Assembly (NCBI GenBank): GCA_021234155.1
Contig: JAJEKV010000066.1
Location: forward strand, 1,115,832 to 1,179,831
Length of the DNA: 64,000 nt
DNA from: Isoetes taiwanensis
Lineage: Eukaryota > Streptophyta > Lycopodiopsida > Isoetales > Isoetaceae
Direction of reading: 5' to 3'
Shown here: positions 1 to 12,974 of the stretch, one piece after another
Position numbering within the stretch: the first letter of the stretch is position 1
Layout of the letters: each line of letters opens with the position of its first letter
Notes under the pieces: model-generated
The model's input: only the letters and a program-made list of their open reading frames with translations
Told to the model about the DNA's origin: nothing
Database searches by the model: none
Translations under genes and position numbers: made by a program

Positions 1-131
1 CATGTCTTAGAGTTTAGCAATAGAATGGATTGAACTTGACATGTCTTGTCCCTACTAAGATAAAGGCAGACAATGGCCAGGAACTTGGAACTGCTACAAA
101 GTGACGCGTGTTATAACCACTAGACAACAGT

Positions 132-275
132 CAGAACCGCAATGTTGAGAAGTTGCTATGTTGTTGCATAACTTGGCATGCCATGATCCATAGCTAAAAT
201 TTTCAGAACTGCAATGTTGAGAAGTTGCTATGTTGGTGCAGAACTTGGCATGTTATAATCCATAGCCAAAATTTC
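132..275. repeat. Two-copy direct tandem repeat, about 72 bp
   Basis: The stretch beginning CAGAACCGCAATGTTGAG recurs 72 bp later with a few substitutions, ending in a shared CCATAGCNAAAATTT. No coding function is seen. Confidence 0.85.
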
Positions 276-642
276 CTAGTGCACTGTGGCTGCTAGTCCT
301 AGTAAACATAGGCAGGTATCAGGAGGTGGCAAATGGTGGAGGTGAGCGGGTGAGATAAGTGCAGACAATTGTCAGACGTGCAGGTGGTAATATCGGAAGA
401 TGGTAGGCATGTTTTACCATGAATGTGACTGGTGGGCAGACGGGCATGCATTACCAAGGATATAACAACTGTAGGAATGTGCTTCAACTATACATATATG
501 TTGCCATTGACGAGGGAAGGTAGTTGAACATGCATTAGCAAGGAGGATGCAGGCGTTGCAACTGTATATATGTGATGTCAGTGTGAAGCAAAACCTGTTG
601 GAAAATTTGGCATGTTGAGCTAGGTTAGGAATGGTGAGGAAG

Positions 643-860
643 AGCTTTATGTGGGAGGGTTTTACTGGAACGTGAAGCTAGAAAGAAGCTAGAGAGGCCA
701 GCGTGAAGCTAGAAAGTGCTTTATGTGAGAGTGATTTACTCGAACGTGAAGCTAGACAGAGCAACTAGACAGACCAACGTGAAGCTAGACAGAGCAACTA
801 GACAGACCAACGTGAGGATGGACAGAGCAACTAGACAGACCAACGTGAAGCTGAAAAGTG
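643..860. repeat. 33-bp minisatellite with a larger flanking duplication
   Basis: Three full units of 33 bp and part of a fourth begin AACGTGAAGCTAGAC at 743, 776, 809 and 842. The third unit reads AACGTGAGGATGGAC. A diverged copy of the block (TTATGTG, TTTACT, GAACGTGAAGCTAGA) lies about 75 bp upstream from 643. The 33-bp period is a multiple of three, so the array reads open as a repeat peptide of 11 residues, but I see no sign that it is translated. Confidence 0.85.
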
Positions 861-1353
861 CAGATGAAAAAGTTGACAAGTTGTGGAAGGTCCGAGGGGC
901 TATGAAAAGTGGCAGGAGGAAAAGTTGTGGTGGACTATGCGGGGTATGAATAAGAATTGAATTTTATCGTCCACTGAGAATAAAGGGTAAAAGAACAGTT
1001 AATATTACCAGTTAAATATTATCAGGAAGAGATATTTAGAGAGAGGGGCATAAATGTGAAAGTGGGGTCCTCTTCCTGAGCAGAAGCTTGGACCGCGTGT
1101 AGGGCAGCCACATGGTGCATGTGCAAGCTCTGCATCGGGGAGATGAATATGTCAGAAGATTCATTACTCTTTTTTTCCGCGGTCAAATACCTGCACTGCA
1201 TCAACAACAAACAACGATCCATCCCCAACGCTCTGCCGCTGCAGCACAAACCATCCTCCAACCGCCATTTGGGCCCTTCCCTTCCCATTTCGGAATCGGA
1301 ATTTAGCTGCTACTTGCCCCAAATCGTGGCTGCCCCCCACTCGTGCTCCGATT

Positions 1354-2772
1354 ATGGATAGAAATCTGGATGATCTCAAAAAACTGCTCATCTCCACCTC
1401 CCTCGAGCTCGAATCCGCTCGTGAAGAGATCCAAATGCAGCGCCGGATTCACGACTCCAAAATCCGGCAGCTTGAAGAGCTCCTGGATATCGCCAGGCTC
1501 GAACTCGACCAGGCTAGACGCGAAAAACTCCAATTGCAGCAGTCTCTCAATCAAAAATTCGCTCTTGATTCCCAAAATTTCGCCCTCGATTCCCAAAGTT
1601 TTCCCCTTGATTCTTCTCCAAAATTTGCCCTTGATTCTGTCTCTTCCACTGGGCTCCTGAATGCCCAAATGGGTCTGATGCAAGAACCCTCTGTTTCTGT
1701 TCCGGTTAATGATCCGGCCCAAGAACGCATGAATCTAAGCCCGGAGCATATGAAAATGCCGGACTCGATTAGAGAGCATTTGGGTTTGGAGCTGAATCCA
1801 CAGTGCGAGCTTCCGCCTCAAGAAGATCAGCAATCGGAAGTGGGTACTCTGTCAATCTCCATGGCTATGGAGCACAATATTTCTGTGATGGATTCAATGC
1901 TCCAATCCGTCTGTTCGCCCATGATTTTACCGGCCTCTTCATTTTCTTCAGATTCAAGCCTTTCCCCGGTTTCGTGCTGCTTTGAAGGGGCTTATTTATT
2001 AGAGCCAAAATCATCGCCCTGTTTCGAGATAAATCCACCGAATATGAACGCAGAAGCTTCTACAACCTGCGGATATGGCTCTGCCGTAGTTCCAGTGGAT
2101 CAGAATTCAAATATGGGATATGCATCGCCGATTTCTTCTCCAAATTTGGGCATTCAGCATAGTTCGCCAATAGTTCCCGTGGATCAGAATCTCAATATGG
2201 GCTATCGATCACCGATTTCTTCTCCAAATCTAAGCATTCAAAATCAAAATACAAATTTGGGTATGTGTCTGGAACAGAACCAATATGGATCATCGCCAGT
2301 TTCCGCATTGGATCAAGCTATTTCGCATCAAAATGCGAATTTGCATGAGTCTACAAATTTGGGTATTTCGAATCAAAGCACAAACTTGGGGATTTCTGGG
2401 ATGATGGAGCAGAATCAAAGCATGGGTTTGCACAGGCAGATGCATCTGCCAGAACCGCCGGAAGCAGACATGCAGGTAATGCTTAAATCTCTGCCGGAAA
2501 AGGGGAAGCTTTTGCAGGCTGTAATGCAAGCAGGGCCTCTGCTTCAAACGCTTCTTCTGGCAGGGCCATTGCCGCAGTGGAGGCATCCTCCGCCACCTTT
2601 GAATTCCGGCGAAATCCCTCAAATCTCCATAGCTGCTGCGAATTCCGCTCCTTCTTCAGCATTTAGCCATGGGCTAGATCGATCAACGAGCAATTTCCAG
2701 CGTCCTTTTCGCATTCCACAGATGAATATGTTTCATGATTTCAGGCCTCCCAAGTATGCAAAAATATATTAG
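1354..2772 (+). CDS. DUF1635 family protein (copy 1), intact single-exon ORF
   Basis: The 472-codon ORF starts with ATG and ends with TAG. Residues 1-65 are a charged, coiled-coil-like segment (LDDLKKLLISTSLELESAR, then RQLEELL), which is the usual N-terminal block of the plant DUF1635 family. The middle is low-complexity, rich in Ser, Asn and Gln, with internal repeats (PISSPNL twice, variants of TNLGIS). The conserved C-terminal block is near residues 368-412: LPEPPEADMQVMLKSLPEKG, then GPLLQTLLLAGPLPQWRHPP. The protein ends PPKYAKIY. The molecular function of the family is unknown. The paralogue near 62 kb has a short upstream exon that I do not find here, so this copy begins at or just before the equivalent of that exon junction. 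The start could therefore be incomplete, or this could be a retrocopy. The frame is otherwise unbroken, which suggests function. Confidence 0.85.
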   Translation: MDRNLDDLKKLLISTSLELESAREEIQMQRRIHDSKIRQLEELLDIARLELDQARREKLQLQQSLNQKFALDSQNFALDSQSFPLDSSPKFALDSVSSTGLLNAQMGLMQEPSVSVPVNDPAQERMNLSPEHMKMPDSIREHLGLELNPQCELPPQEDQQSEVGTLSISMAMEHNISVMDSMLQSVCSPMILPASSFSSDSSLSPVSCCFEGAYLLEPKSSPCFEINPPNMNAEASTTCGYGSAVVPVDQNSNMGYASPISSPNLGIQHSSPIVPVDQNLNMGYRSPISSPNLSIQNQNTNLGMCLEQNQYGSSPVSALDQAISHQNANLHESTNLGISNQSTNLGISGMMEQNQSMGLHRQMHLPEPPEADMQVMLKSLPEKGKLLQAVMQAGPLLQTLLLAGPLPQWRHPPPPLNSGEIPQISIAAANSAPSSAFSHGLDRSTSNFQRPFRIPQMNMFHDFRPPKYAKIY

Positions 2773-5700
2773 AAATAGCTGTATTCTTTTATTATTACTT
2801 ATGTACATAAATTATGTACATTTGTTTGGTTTTTGTTGCCATTCATCACATGCCCCCTTTGTTTGTCACATTGGCGTGGCATTATTATGGTTATCTGGTG
2901 TACATTTTCTTCTTACCATCAATACAAGCTTATTCTTTTTCTCTATCCTCTTTTGTTTGTATTCCTAGTTGTTTAGTTCTTGTCTCCATCCATTGTATGA
3001 GACTTTTATCTAATCCTTCCTTAACTTCAAGGTTCTCATTGAATTGTCTCAATGGTGTGGACTGACCCCACTCCAACATGCTGTGTCTCTCAAACTAATT
3101 CTTGTCTCTCATTCTACTTCTATACCCAGACAAGAACTCATGACTTTCTACCCCGATGCCTTCCGTTTTCATTAAGTCTTAGAAGAATGAGTGCATTTTC
3201 TCCACTCAACTGCATCCATGATGTTTATCTGTTGTTATCAAGTCTGCATTTTGGCAAGAAGAAGTCATCTAAGGAGAATAAGAGACTTAAGTTAAAAGAA
3301 ATAAGTTCAAGTCTAATCGGCCAAGAATAAAAGTGCACATGCATAAGCACATGCTAAATCAAATGCCATTCTTTGCCTGACACAAACTTGTGGGCAAGAA
3401 CATTAATCTTAGGGCATCTTAGAATGTAGAAGAATATCATCATTAAGAAGCATTGACATGGAGATGGTGACATTGCTCCATTGCTCTTGTATATAAGAAT
3501 GTTGTTATGGAGAAAGAATCCATAACTTTCAATATAATAGCTTCACCCTGAAGTACATCTAGAACCAATGAGGCTCATAACTCAAAATTTCCTCCCTCTC
3601 TTTTTGAAGCAAGGAAACTGTTTTTTTATTCAATAGATAGAAAAGTTTGTTACATAAATGATCATGCATGGATCTTACTGAGGTACTTCTACCCCAATTT
3701 ACTGTTACCAAGTTTAGAAAAAAAGAGAGATGTTGATGAGTCATAATGTTGCCCCTTGAAAGATGTAGATGATGTTAGTTAATGCTTTGGCCATGAGGTA
3801 ATATGGTTTGAGAAATGAATTGAGTTGAATTGCATTTTATCGTCCATGGAGAACAAAAGGTCTATGGAATCCAATGCAAGAAAGAGCACAACAAGCGCAT
3901 TACTGCCTCAGATTAAGAAACACCACCTCGAAGGGTTTTCGAGTAAAAAACCTTAACAGTAATAGACTCGCTAAGAAGATGGATATCAATATGATGATGC
4001 ATGACTTATTTCATCTCACTTGTCAAGAACCTCAAGGATAAAAGATGACAATGCCATTACTAAGCATCTGCATGAGAAAATATAGCGGCTCATTAATAGG
4101 TGTAATCAGGATGAATTAAGTCAATATATCGTGCTCGAATAGTCACAAACATTGGGCAAATTTGAAAAGTATGGCGTTCTCATGCAATGGCTCCCATCTG
4201 GCAACATTTATATATCATGTTTTCATGCTTCTCGCAGTCCCATCTACATGTTCAATTCTGAGGTAGTGTGCACCAAGTGTGTGAAAGTAGAAGGGTATAT
4301 AGTTATAACAAGGCCATCTCCTTAAAATTGAAATGGTATAATGTGTAATTTAAAGTTTTTTGATTGGATGTGTTATTTGGTATTTATTTTTCTTTTTAAA
4401 ATCATTAAAATTTGACTTCCTAAAGTATATTAGCATCAAAATATCAACAAGATGCTCGAATTTATGATGAATCTACCCCGCAACAAATGCTACATTAGAC
4501 ATAGCTCGATCATTGTGAGTGCATAAGAATTAGATGTAGCGCGGTCACTTTTAAGTATTTTTTGGGATATCTCAGAAATTCCCTAGATGTGTTATCCAAG
4601 AAGACTTCTCACCTTATGCTTCTAGATATTCTAAACACTATCATAAAACTAGGACATGTAGTAGGTTCTATTTCCCTTGTGGCATTTTCCATAGATAAAT
4701 AGTCGCTCTCAATTCAATTCAGTTCAATTCTTTGAAAACATTGTTTCCCATCGCTCTAACCTAAAAGCATCCACCTCTCAATTAAAGACCATCAGAGGCA
4801 GTGTGATTTGCCTTTCAAAGTCTACAGGTTACAATAACATTAATGTGCCATAAAATATCCTTTCTGCAAAATGATCCAAATTGCGAGTGAACAACTGGTC
4901 ATTTCATTTCTAGAGCAATTTGCACATTGTTGGTCATGCTCAACTGTCTTTTGCCTGATACTTGATTTGACTCATGGGATAATAGTGTCATTCACTGCCT
5001 CCTATAACTTTTCACAATAAGAAGACCCTCACAAAGATTGTATAGTGCTTTCACCTTTAACCTTTAGCAATTGAAGCATCACCCTTGTGTGGAAAGTGAG
5101 ATAAAAATGATATTCTTTTTAAAATCATGTCACATGTTTGCAGTCCAAATCGTTGCACTTGATATTTTGTCTTATACAAGTAAGGAAGAGTTGTCTTTGA
5201 TTTTAGAGGTGCTTAAGACAAAGCAGCATCAACTTCGTTCAGATCTTCACTCGGATGACGTACTTTACGAGACAAATTGTAGCCCTTATATCATAGCCCC
5301 AGGGGTGCCTTTGGTTGAGATAAAGCCACATGTTAAATGTGTAGAACACTTAGTTCCTCACTCTGTTATTAGTTATTATACCCATAGCTTCCTTGATTTT
5401 AGGAGATTGATGTGATGGCTTCCTCACCATCTATCAAATTTTGGTTTGCCTGTTTATGAGTCCTTGAAGATGCTAGGTAAGAATTTCTTTACGATCATGT
5501 TTAATACTTTAGATGATGTAGAGAAGTTAGTCTCTGAGGAGTTCTATAGGCACTGCATATCTCCTTTATCTATATTCTTGGTTTTTCTACAGGTACGGTT
5601 TCAGTTCTTAAAATGACATGTTGGTTCTCGATCCCAGATTACCAGTGGATATGTTGGTCCATGAATTATCAGTCTCTATTGCAAATAAATTGGACATGCA

Positions 5701-5999
5701 CATTTGCCACTCTATTGTTAATGGGCCTTGCAAAAATGTATGTATTCCAATTGACCACTTTATCCCAGACAGTGTGGTGGTCAAAAGTGCCAATTACTAC
5801 AAGAACTTTGACTTTGTTAAATGGTCCAGAACTTGCATCCATGTTCCTAAGAAATTGCACATCTTCATTTAATAGTCCTCCATCCCATACTAGAACTTTT
5901 GTGTCTCTAACTTCTATTATTTAGTCTCTCAAGACTCCACCTATTGCATCTTCCACTATTATGCACTTGTTTCTTCGTCTTTAAGCACAAATCATATTA
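2773..5999. other. Intergenic stretch without a recognised gene
   Basis: The sequence is AT-rich. Just downstream of the first gene, TGTACATAAATTATGTACAT (2801-2820) is rich in TGTA, as plant 3' end regions often are. A motif reading GAATTGCATTTTATCGTCCATGGAGA near 3830 in the form TTGAATTGCATTTTATCG recurs near 955 and 6465. The longest open stretch, 5071-5415 (about 114 codons), resembles no family I know and has no codon-level support. Confidence 0.6.
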
Positions 6000-6178
6000 C
6001 CTTGGACTACCTCAGTCGTCGGATCTGTCCATCGTATGGCCCAGATTGTATGTTGGGGCCTCTAGGTGCCTTTTGTTTTGATTATGGTCCATGATTGGGA
6101 TGTCTATGATTTTGAAACTGGAATACAGGTTCGCCTAAGGTTTTGGAATATGAAATACCGAGACTCCTCTCTATACGG
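6000..6178 (-). repeat. tRNA-related repeat, half-copy left of the LTR element
   Basis: This segment (TTGGACTACCTCAGTCG to CTCTATACGG) matches 39261-39444 and, inverted, the 47.0-47.25 kb region. Its other half resumes at 38981 directly after the 3' LTR. The LTR element therefore inserted inside a copy of this repeat, duplicating TACGG (6174-6178 and 38981-38985). Confidence 0.75.
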
Positions 6179-6324
6179 TGTGACGTTCTAGGTATCTATA
6201 CAGTATACGTATGCATACCATGACATGTCACCAGTACATAATAGGCCTAAGGGCCCAAGTGAGGGGTCGCCTATAATGGTTTTTATTAGCTATGCTAATA
6301 AAACCAAAGGATAATTATAGATTA

Positions 6325-9300
6325 CTAGTAATGGTGCCCGGCGTTGCCGGGCTTTACCTAGAACGTATTATGTAGGAATGAGATAGAAATAGTGGTGGAA
6401 GCATTTACCTAATTTGTTTGTTGGTGCTATATGAAGAGGTGATCATTAGATTTGCATTGAATTGAATTGAACTGAGTTTTATTGTCCATGGAGACCAATA
6501 TAGTGTCAATGTGGATAGCATTGATTTGGCACCGTATGTGGCACCATAAAGAACATTTGTTGAGTTATTATACATTTTTATGTTGTGAATGAGATCTTGT
6601 TTGTTAAATGCGTGCAACAATTATGGAGTATTGGGCGGGATCTACCTATCGATTTCAAATAGAGAGAGTTATTACCTTGATTTGGGCTAAATGATTTGCT
6701 TGTTGACAAAAAGCGGGTCAAAACCAAAATCTTCTTTCCTAAAAGTGTGCAACGAATATATAGTGTTAGCGCAAAACATCAAAAGGCACCTACTATGGGA
6801 GCCCTTTGGGTGGAGCTAGGCTTCGTAGGGCAATATGCTTGTTTGTTGACAAAAGTAGCTAAAATCTTCTTTTCGATATCCGCAATGAATATGAATATAC
6901 GGTGTTGGGTGAACACCAACCTAATCAATTACAAAGAGAGGCATATTCTTACTTTGAGTTGGGAAATGTAGGTTTGTGGTACTTCCAATATGGGATTTGA
7001 GTTGAGCTAGGCTTGCTTGTTGAGCTAGGTTGAGTCAAAATCTAGCTTATAAATATGTGTAAAGAATATACAGTTGTTTGGGCAAGCATCAATCTATGCG
7101 TTCTAAAAAGAAAAATGTTATTGACTTGAGTTTGACAATGGATTCGATAGTCTTCCTCGCAGGTTCCAATCTTGAGCCCTTTGGGTTGAGCTAAGCTTTG
7201 TAGTTCATATTCTTGTCCTTATGTTCATATTTTTCAATTTGGTGCGTATTGACATTGCAATCATTTCCAAACCTCATATTATTCCTGTAGCACATGAGGA
7301 TGTGATTATAATATATTTTTCATCAAATTATATTGATCAAATAGTCTTCTATCACTAATATTTCACATATTGGCATTGCCAAACTTTAAAACAAAGCAAT
7401 ATGATATACAACTCACCTATATGGTTGGGCGAAGTGAGAAAGACAAATGTATTCAATTTGAATAGTTGAGTGATTTTATAAACCTAGTTTTATGAGCAAC
7501 TTTGTCTTGTTTATATAGTTGAGCAAACCTATACACTTAGCCATATTACAATTTGTGTCTTGATCTTATCTTAGTTTGCTTCACAACATGATTATTGCAT
7601 ATCTTCTAGATGGATGGGAAATTGTGGCACAACATTATTGTTCAGATTATTGCATAACTTCTATATGGATCTTGAAATTGTTGCACAACATTATTGTTGC
7701 TTGGATGCAAGTGACCCTACTCTAGAGTTAGCATTATTATCTATTCTATCTTCTCTTCTAGGTGGATGCAAGTTACGCTTTTGTATGGCAATACAATGAT
7801 AAAGAAATGCCATTAGGACTTAAATCCATTCATTAAATAAATTTATGAAGATTTGACATGTTATTTTGGGGAATGAAACAGCCACAAAGCTGGAAAAAGC
7901 GGTGTTAATGAATTAACAAAATTTTGGTATGGTAATTGTTGAAAAAAAATAGCTTGAGATGATGGATTCTTTCATCTATTGCCAAAAATAATAGCTTGGA
8001 GTGATGGACTTTTCCATCTTTTGGACACTACATAATGTTCTAGCTCTACAGGAGTGACAATCCACATACAATGATTATAGTACATAATTCAATGAGATTC
8101 AATGCTTCAATGGAAGCTGTACCTGCAGGTCAAATAGTCAAACAACAAAGGAGTGACTGAGAATGGAATTGAGACGGGACTTCCAACTCCAATTCGGCCA
8201 AGCAGCACAAACAAAGCACAAAGCAGCATCTTGAAAAAGCTCCAAGAGGAAATGCATATTATTTCTAATGTAAACAGTTGCATTTTTAATATGCCACGGA
8301 ACTCCACATAATGAATATGGATGAAATTCCAAATGCTGCACAATCACTCGAGATCTGCAATCTCATTACAACTATTTTGAAATTATCTGTTATTTTCCTG
8401 GGATGAATTCCAGCATTCCAAATAGACTCCTGCATGATGGCTTTGCTGTATGATTTGTAGACTCATCCATCACATCATAACCTTCATAAAAAAATATTCT
8501 CAGATATACATGAGCTCAAAATGCGATATCATTCCTATCTTCAAGCTTCTTTTTGTGCCATTCAATTGCGAACTTCCTGCACTATGAAATCCATAGATGA
8601 TATAGTTGTGTAAGCTGTAGAAGGTATCATAGATCATTTATAATTATGTCTTGGTCTACAATCAGGTTTTGCAATATTGCTAGACTTGTGACATGCGTAT
8701 CTACTGAGAACTGACTATAGATTGCCTGTAACAAAAGAAGACTGAACATGAGTAGTCGAAAGAAACATTTACCTAAGGTTGCTCAATAACCCATGCTCCA
8801 GCATCAATGCATGGAACTCTGAATTTTGAAATGTAGATACAAATAGACCGAAGAAACAAAGGTTTTCAACCGAAACTAAAGATAGTGCAAAACACAAATG
8901 GCCCAACATAATTTTTTTATATCCGCATTCGAGGATGTTCCAAGGAATGGGCAGAGAAAGTCTAGTTTAATATGTAGAACCATATGCATTAAGCATGCTA
9001 AAAGTATCTCCATGTAATGCGCAAGCAAGCACCAATGGCAAGCCCGATGACACAATTTGTTAAGCTCCTAGAACAAGCAAGCATACCTCTAGAAGCTCCA
9101 TTCATTGTATTCTTCATCTCATATGTCATGCTCCATTGGAGGTCATTGGGAAAATAAGGTTAGAGTCCTGAAAATTTTGGAAGGGTTTCGCTCTAAAATT
9201 CTAAAGCGATCAATTTGCAACACGAAATATACAATGATTCAAAGAAACGAAAAATAAGAAAATAAATCAATCATGGTCCTAACAAACCATTCCATCCAAA

Positions 9301-11587
9301 AATATTACGTATACGCAAGTACTACCGCAGAAATCTTGCCATCATGTTCAAGTGGGTTGTGATAATGTTATCTTGATATGGCAAGTATAGTACAACTATA
9401 TTGTAATCGCCATCATGTTTAATTGATGCATCAACATCATCTTGTAATGCCATCCATGGTAAATTGGTCTCGGCTCATGCCTCAATATAGAAATTTACAA
9501 ATGAAAGCATTCGGGGACATGCCTTAATGAAACTCTATATCGATTGTAACACACATCCGAGGCTAGCATTTAAGAACTTTGCTCAAGAACATCGCACCAT
9601 AATCCTAAAAAAAGGTAAAGTCGTCCAAAGAAGCTATTGGGCGAGAAAAAGTATTAGTGCCGAGAAGGCGATTGAGGCAAGGTGTAGCATTGAAAGCAAC
9701 TTTTAATGCTTTTAATACAAAATGAAGCAGATAAGAGAGGAAATGGATCGAAGGCAAATAGAGAAGTTTGTGTGCGTAACCAAAACCACTCGTGCATTCT
9801 ACTTTACGTTTTTGAAAATTTAATGTGCGTACCAACATGAAGAAGAAAATACAACTAGTGCAACGAATAATAACCGAGGCTTTTCTTGCAAACAGCAGAA
9901 TCTTGTATGCAACAATTACAAAGGAGGGCTCTTATCCTTCATTGTGTTTTTTGCACTTTGAAGCTCTTTTCCTCATCAAAACATCATTGTCTAGGAAATA
10001 TTTTGCCATCATATGTTTACGCCTCGAGATCTCACTAACACAATATAGTTCTTCTTTGTGGTGCAAGTCAATAAGGAGCTTTGTGAAAAATGTCTATTTA
10101 CGGTGACTCGCGAAAATGGCGGGATGGAAATAGGACGATCAATAATGTATGATTATCATACCTAATCACCGGCTTTGCTAGAGCATGCATGGAGAGCTAG
10201 GACTCCTAGAAAAGAAGAATAGAAAATAGAAGCACAAATCAATTGGAAAAAAACGAAGAAGGCAAAGAGATTGCAAAGACGAAAAGTAATGAGACAATAC
10301 CCCGAGGTAGCTCTGTGACTTAGGGCAAGGAAATGGAATTGGATAGAACCGGATGTATGGATTCAGAAATCATCTATGGCTATCGTGCCTCAAAGTTCCT
10401 TCATAGTTGCCATGCATGTTTGGCACATAAAACCCGCGGGAGAGAAGAAAACCGTCGAGATCAAAAAGCTTAGACATAAGCAAACAAACAAATGGCGGCG
10501 TTTTCCATCTTGCCGTTCTTGGTGCCCGGGTTAAAATCTAGAAACAGACAACACATAGTTTTGCAAAGCAAAATGAATGAAAATGTAATATAGAAGCAAT
10601 CGAAAATGGACATCATCCGAATATCCCGAATGAAAACGCGTGCCACGAGATCTCGGCTAACACAATATAGTTGCCGGCCAGGTGCAAGTCAATAAGGAGC
10701 TTTGTGCAATGAAAACGACTGGATGAAAAATGTCTATTATTGTGGCTACCGAAAATGGCGAGGATGGAAATAGGACGATCAATAATGTATGATTATCATA
10801 CCTAATCCGGCTTTTGCTAGAGCATGCATGGAGAGCTAGGACTCCTAGAAAAAGAAGAATAGAAAATAGAAGCACAAATCAATTGGAAAAAAAAACGAAG
10901 GCAAAGAGATTGCAAAGACGAAAGTAATGAGACAATACGAGGTAGCTCTGTGACTTAGGGTCGAAATGGAATTGGATAGAACCGGATGTATGGATTCCGA
11001 AATCATCTATGGCTATCGTGCCTCCAAGTTCCTTCATAGTTCTTTGTGCATGTTTGGCACATAAAACCCCGCGGGCGAGAAGAAAAACCGCCGATCAAAA
11101 GCTTGACATAAGCAACAAACAAATGGCGGCGTTTTTCCATCTTGCCGTTTTTGGTGCCCCAGGTTAAATCTAGAACAGACAACATAGTTTTTGCAAAGCA
11201 AATGAATGAAAATGTAATATAGAAGAACCGAAAATGGACATCATCCAATATCGAATGAAAACGATATGATAGAAGCGGCGAAAGTGGACATGCCAAATTC
11301 ACAAAAGCGATTCTGCCCAGTGGATTTTCACAGAGATAAGAAAACCTACTATCCTTGTCCTCCACACGGCCTCCATGCTGGAAACTAAGGACACGATCTC
11401 CCTGCGGTACACTATCTAACTACGATATCTCGAATCTAGAAATCATACCAAAAAAAATTTTCTCGATTTTTGGAAATTCGGAAATATTTTCCGGCTGCAA
11501 AAACATTAAAAACCTTAGAAAAACCAACCCAAAAAAAAATCCAAAAAGTTTTCGGAACCCCGGAAAAACCAAATTTAAACAATAGGA
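6325..11587 (-). mobile_element. Helitron A, non-autonomous, inserted in the 5' LTR
   Basis: Read on the minus strand, the element begins TCCTATTG after an A and ends with hairpin GCCCGGCAACGCCGGGC (6336-6352), ACCATTA and CTAG, followed by T. This is a textbook Helitron 3' end and an A/T insertion site. The LTR is continuous across the junction. The 5' 100 bp resemble those of Helitron B (TTTAATTTGG-like start, then poly-T runs and TTTTTCTA). There is no Rep/helicase ORF in its 5263 bp. I see no recognisable gene fragment inside, only AT-rich DNA and a large direct duplication. Confidence 0.88.
10021..11265. repeat. Two-copy tandem duplication of about 630 bp inside Helitron A
   Basis: The unit from the GAGATCTC-ACACAATATAGTT block through GAATGAAAATGTAATATAGAA is present at about 10021-10640 and again at about 10645-11265. 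Both copies share GGATGGAAATAGGACGATCA and GGAGAGCTAGGACTCCTAG. They differ by many short indels in homopolymers and near CG-rich spots, which might partly be sequencing noise. Confidence 0.85.
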
Positions 11588-11985
11588 TAATGGCATAATT
11601 AACCTAATTAAGCCATTATGGTCTAGTTAACAAACTTGTGACCAATGAGGGTGTGCCACCTGGCCCAAATCAATTGGCCAGGAGGGACTTACCATTTTGG
11701 GGCAAGGAATAGGGGTCCTACCCTCCAATTTACCCCAAATTCGAATTTGGAGTGAAGGGGAGCAGCAGCCAGCAGCTTACACTTGTATTTGCCAACACTT
11801 GACCACCAGCCTCGAACTATGGATGCCTACCGTGACCATGGCTCTAGCCAAGACACCGGCTAGTCAATAGATAGCTTCTTTTTCGCTGACACTTCTTTGA
11901 GTAGATGGGATGATTAAATTCTCTTTTGTAAGTTACTCTGAATATTTGAATGGTATTTACAATAGTTCTTTCTGCTTCTTCCGTG

Positions 11986-12068
11986 TATTGGGAATTAAGG
12001 GAAGGGTAGAGACCTAAAAGCCTCTTAGCATTAGAAATGTCTCTAGCTAGATCCCTTAATACCCAATA
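11986..12068. other. 83-nt inverted-repeat hairpin in the LTR
   Basis: TATTGGGAATTAAGGGA pairs with TCCCTTAATACCCAATA (16 of 17 positions), with an inner AGAGAC/GTCTCT pairing. The 3' LTR holds the same fold at 37975-38057. It could be an old small palindromic insertion or an LTR RNA structure. Confidence 0.7.
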
Positions 12069-12974
12069 AACCAGGCACAAGAGCCAACCCGGGTGTGGAT
12101 GCTATGATGTGGTTCGGCACACCGGACAATCGAGTATGAGGGTGAAGCGGGGGTGGGGGTCTTGCGACTCACGGGACCTCTCACGGTGTGCTAGGACTCA
12201 TACCCTGGTCACCGTGTGGGGCTCTGCATGGGTCTCCGACACTCCTCGGGGCGCAGGGCGTGGGCTCTAGAAGGTCAGCCCCGGCTCCAATGGGTTGGTG
12301 AGCTGACCCTTTGGATTTAGGGAGTAAGTCGGTAGAGATCTGTGGGGGCCGATGCGACACGTGCGTGTTCTGCAACACACCTAGGGATCCGGCCATACTT
12401 TCGGGGGAGGAGATGCCTCTCCGACCACCCATCCCGGACGGGGAGATGTAATCCGGGAGTAGTCCCGGCGGTGATTCCTTGGACTGCGTCTCAGGAGGGC
12501 CTAACGCCATGCTGATGATTCAGCCTATCCCAAGGGTGTGCCGCGGAGGGGCGGATGGAGTGGACAACCCCAGCCATTGTCTTATGCCAGCCAACACCAT
12601 GTTATACCTCCGTCTGTTGATATCTTGAGGCCTTGACCGTCAGTTGATCCCTTGGAGTCTGAGCCCAGTGTCCTTTCATGTTATTATGGATGTATTATCT
12701 TTTCCGTGATGATGATGGATGGGCCACCCTTCGTGGTGGTATCTTATTTTGCATGATGATTGTATGCTAACACATATGTATGCTTCCGCTATATAGGATT
12801 TCCCATAGAGGACGTGGGACAAATGACACCTCCGTGTTCCTCGCCCGGACACTTGGCCATCCCAAGCGGTCCGAGTATGACGCAGGGCCTTGCCATGGTG
12901 AGGTAGTCGCCATGGGAGGGAAAATCCCGTATTTATACGATGGGAGCATCGTATAGATTCTGGGTGCATCACAG

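Larger units (their letters stand above)
6179..12973 (+). repeat. 5' LTR, split by Helitron A
   Basis: The LTR consists of 6179-6324 plus 11588-12973, about 1532 bp. It matches the 3' LTR from TGTGNCGTTC through the GTATACGTATGCATACC block to the terminal CACA. It keeps two stretches missing from the 3' LTR, about 86 bp after 11588 and about 106 bp near 11869-11955. The first coincides with the Helitron insertion point only because the 3' LTR deletion begins there. Confidence 0.9.

Noticed and set aside
743-860. CRISPR-like array
   Set aside because: The units are contiguous without spacers and the DNA is a plant nuclear sequence. It is a minisatellite.
5071-5415. Protein-coding gene
   Set aside because: The 114-codon frame lacks recognisable domains, and its codon use looks like the AT-rich surroundings.
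12181-12510. Minus-strand 109-codon frame in the 5' LTR
   Set aside because: It lies wholly in LTR sequence with a high GC content and is antisense to the element, so it is a chance frame.
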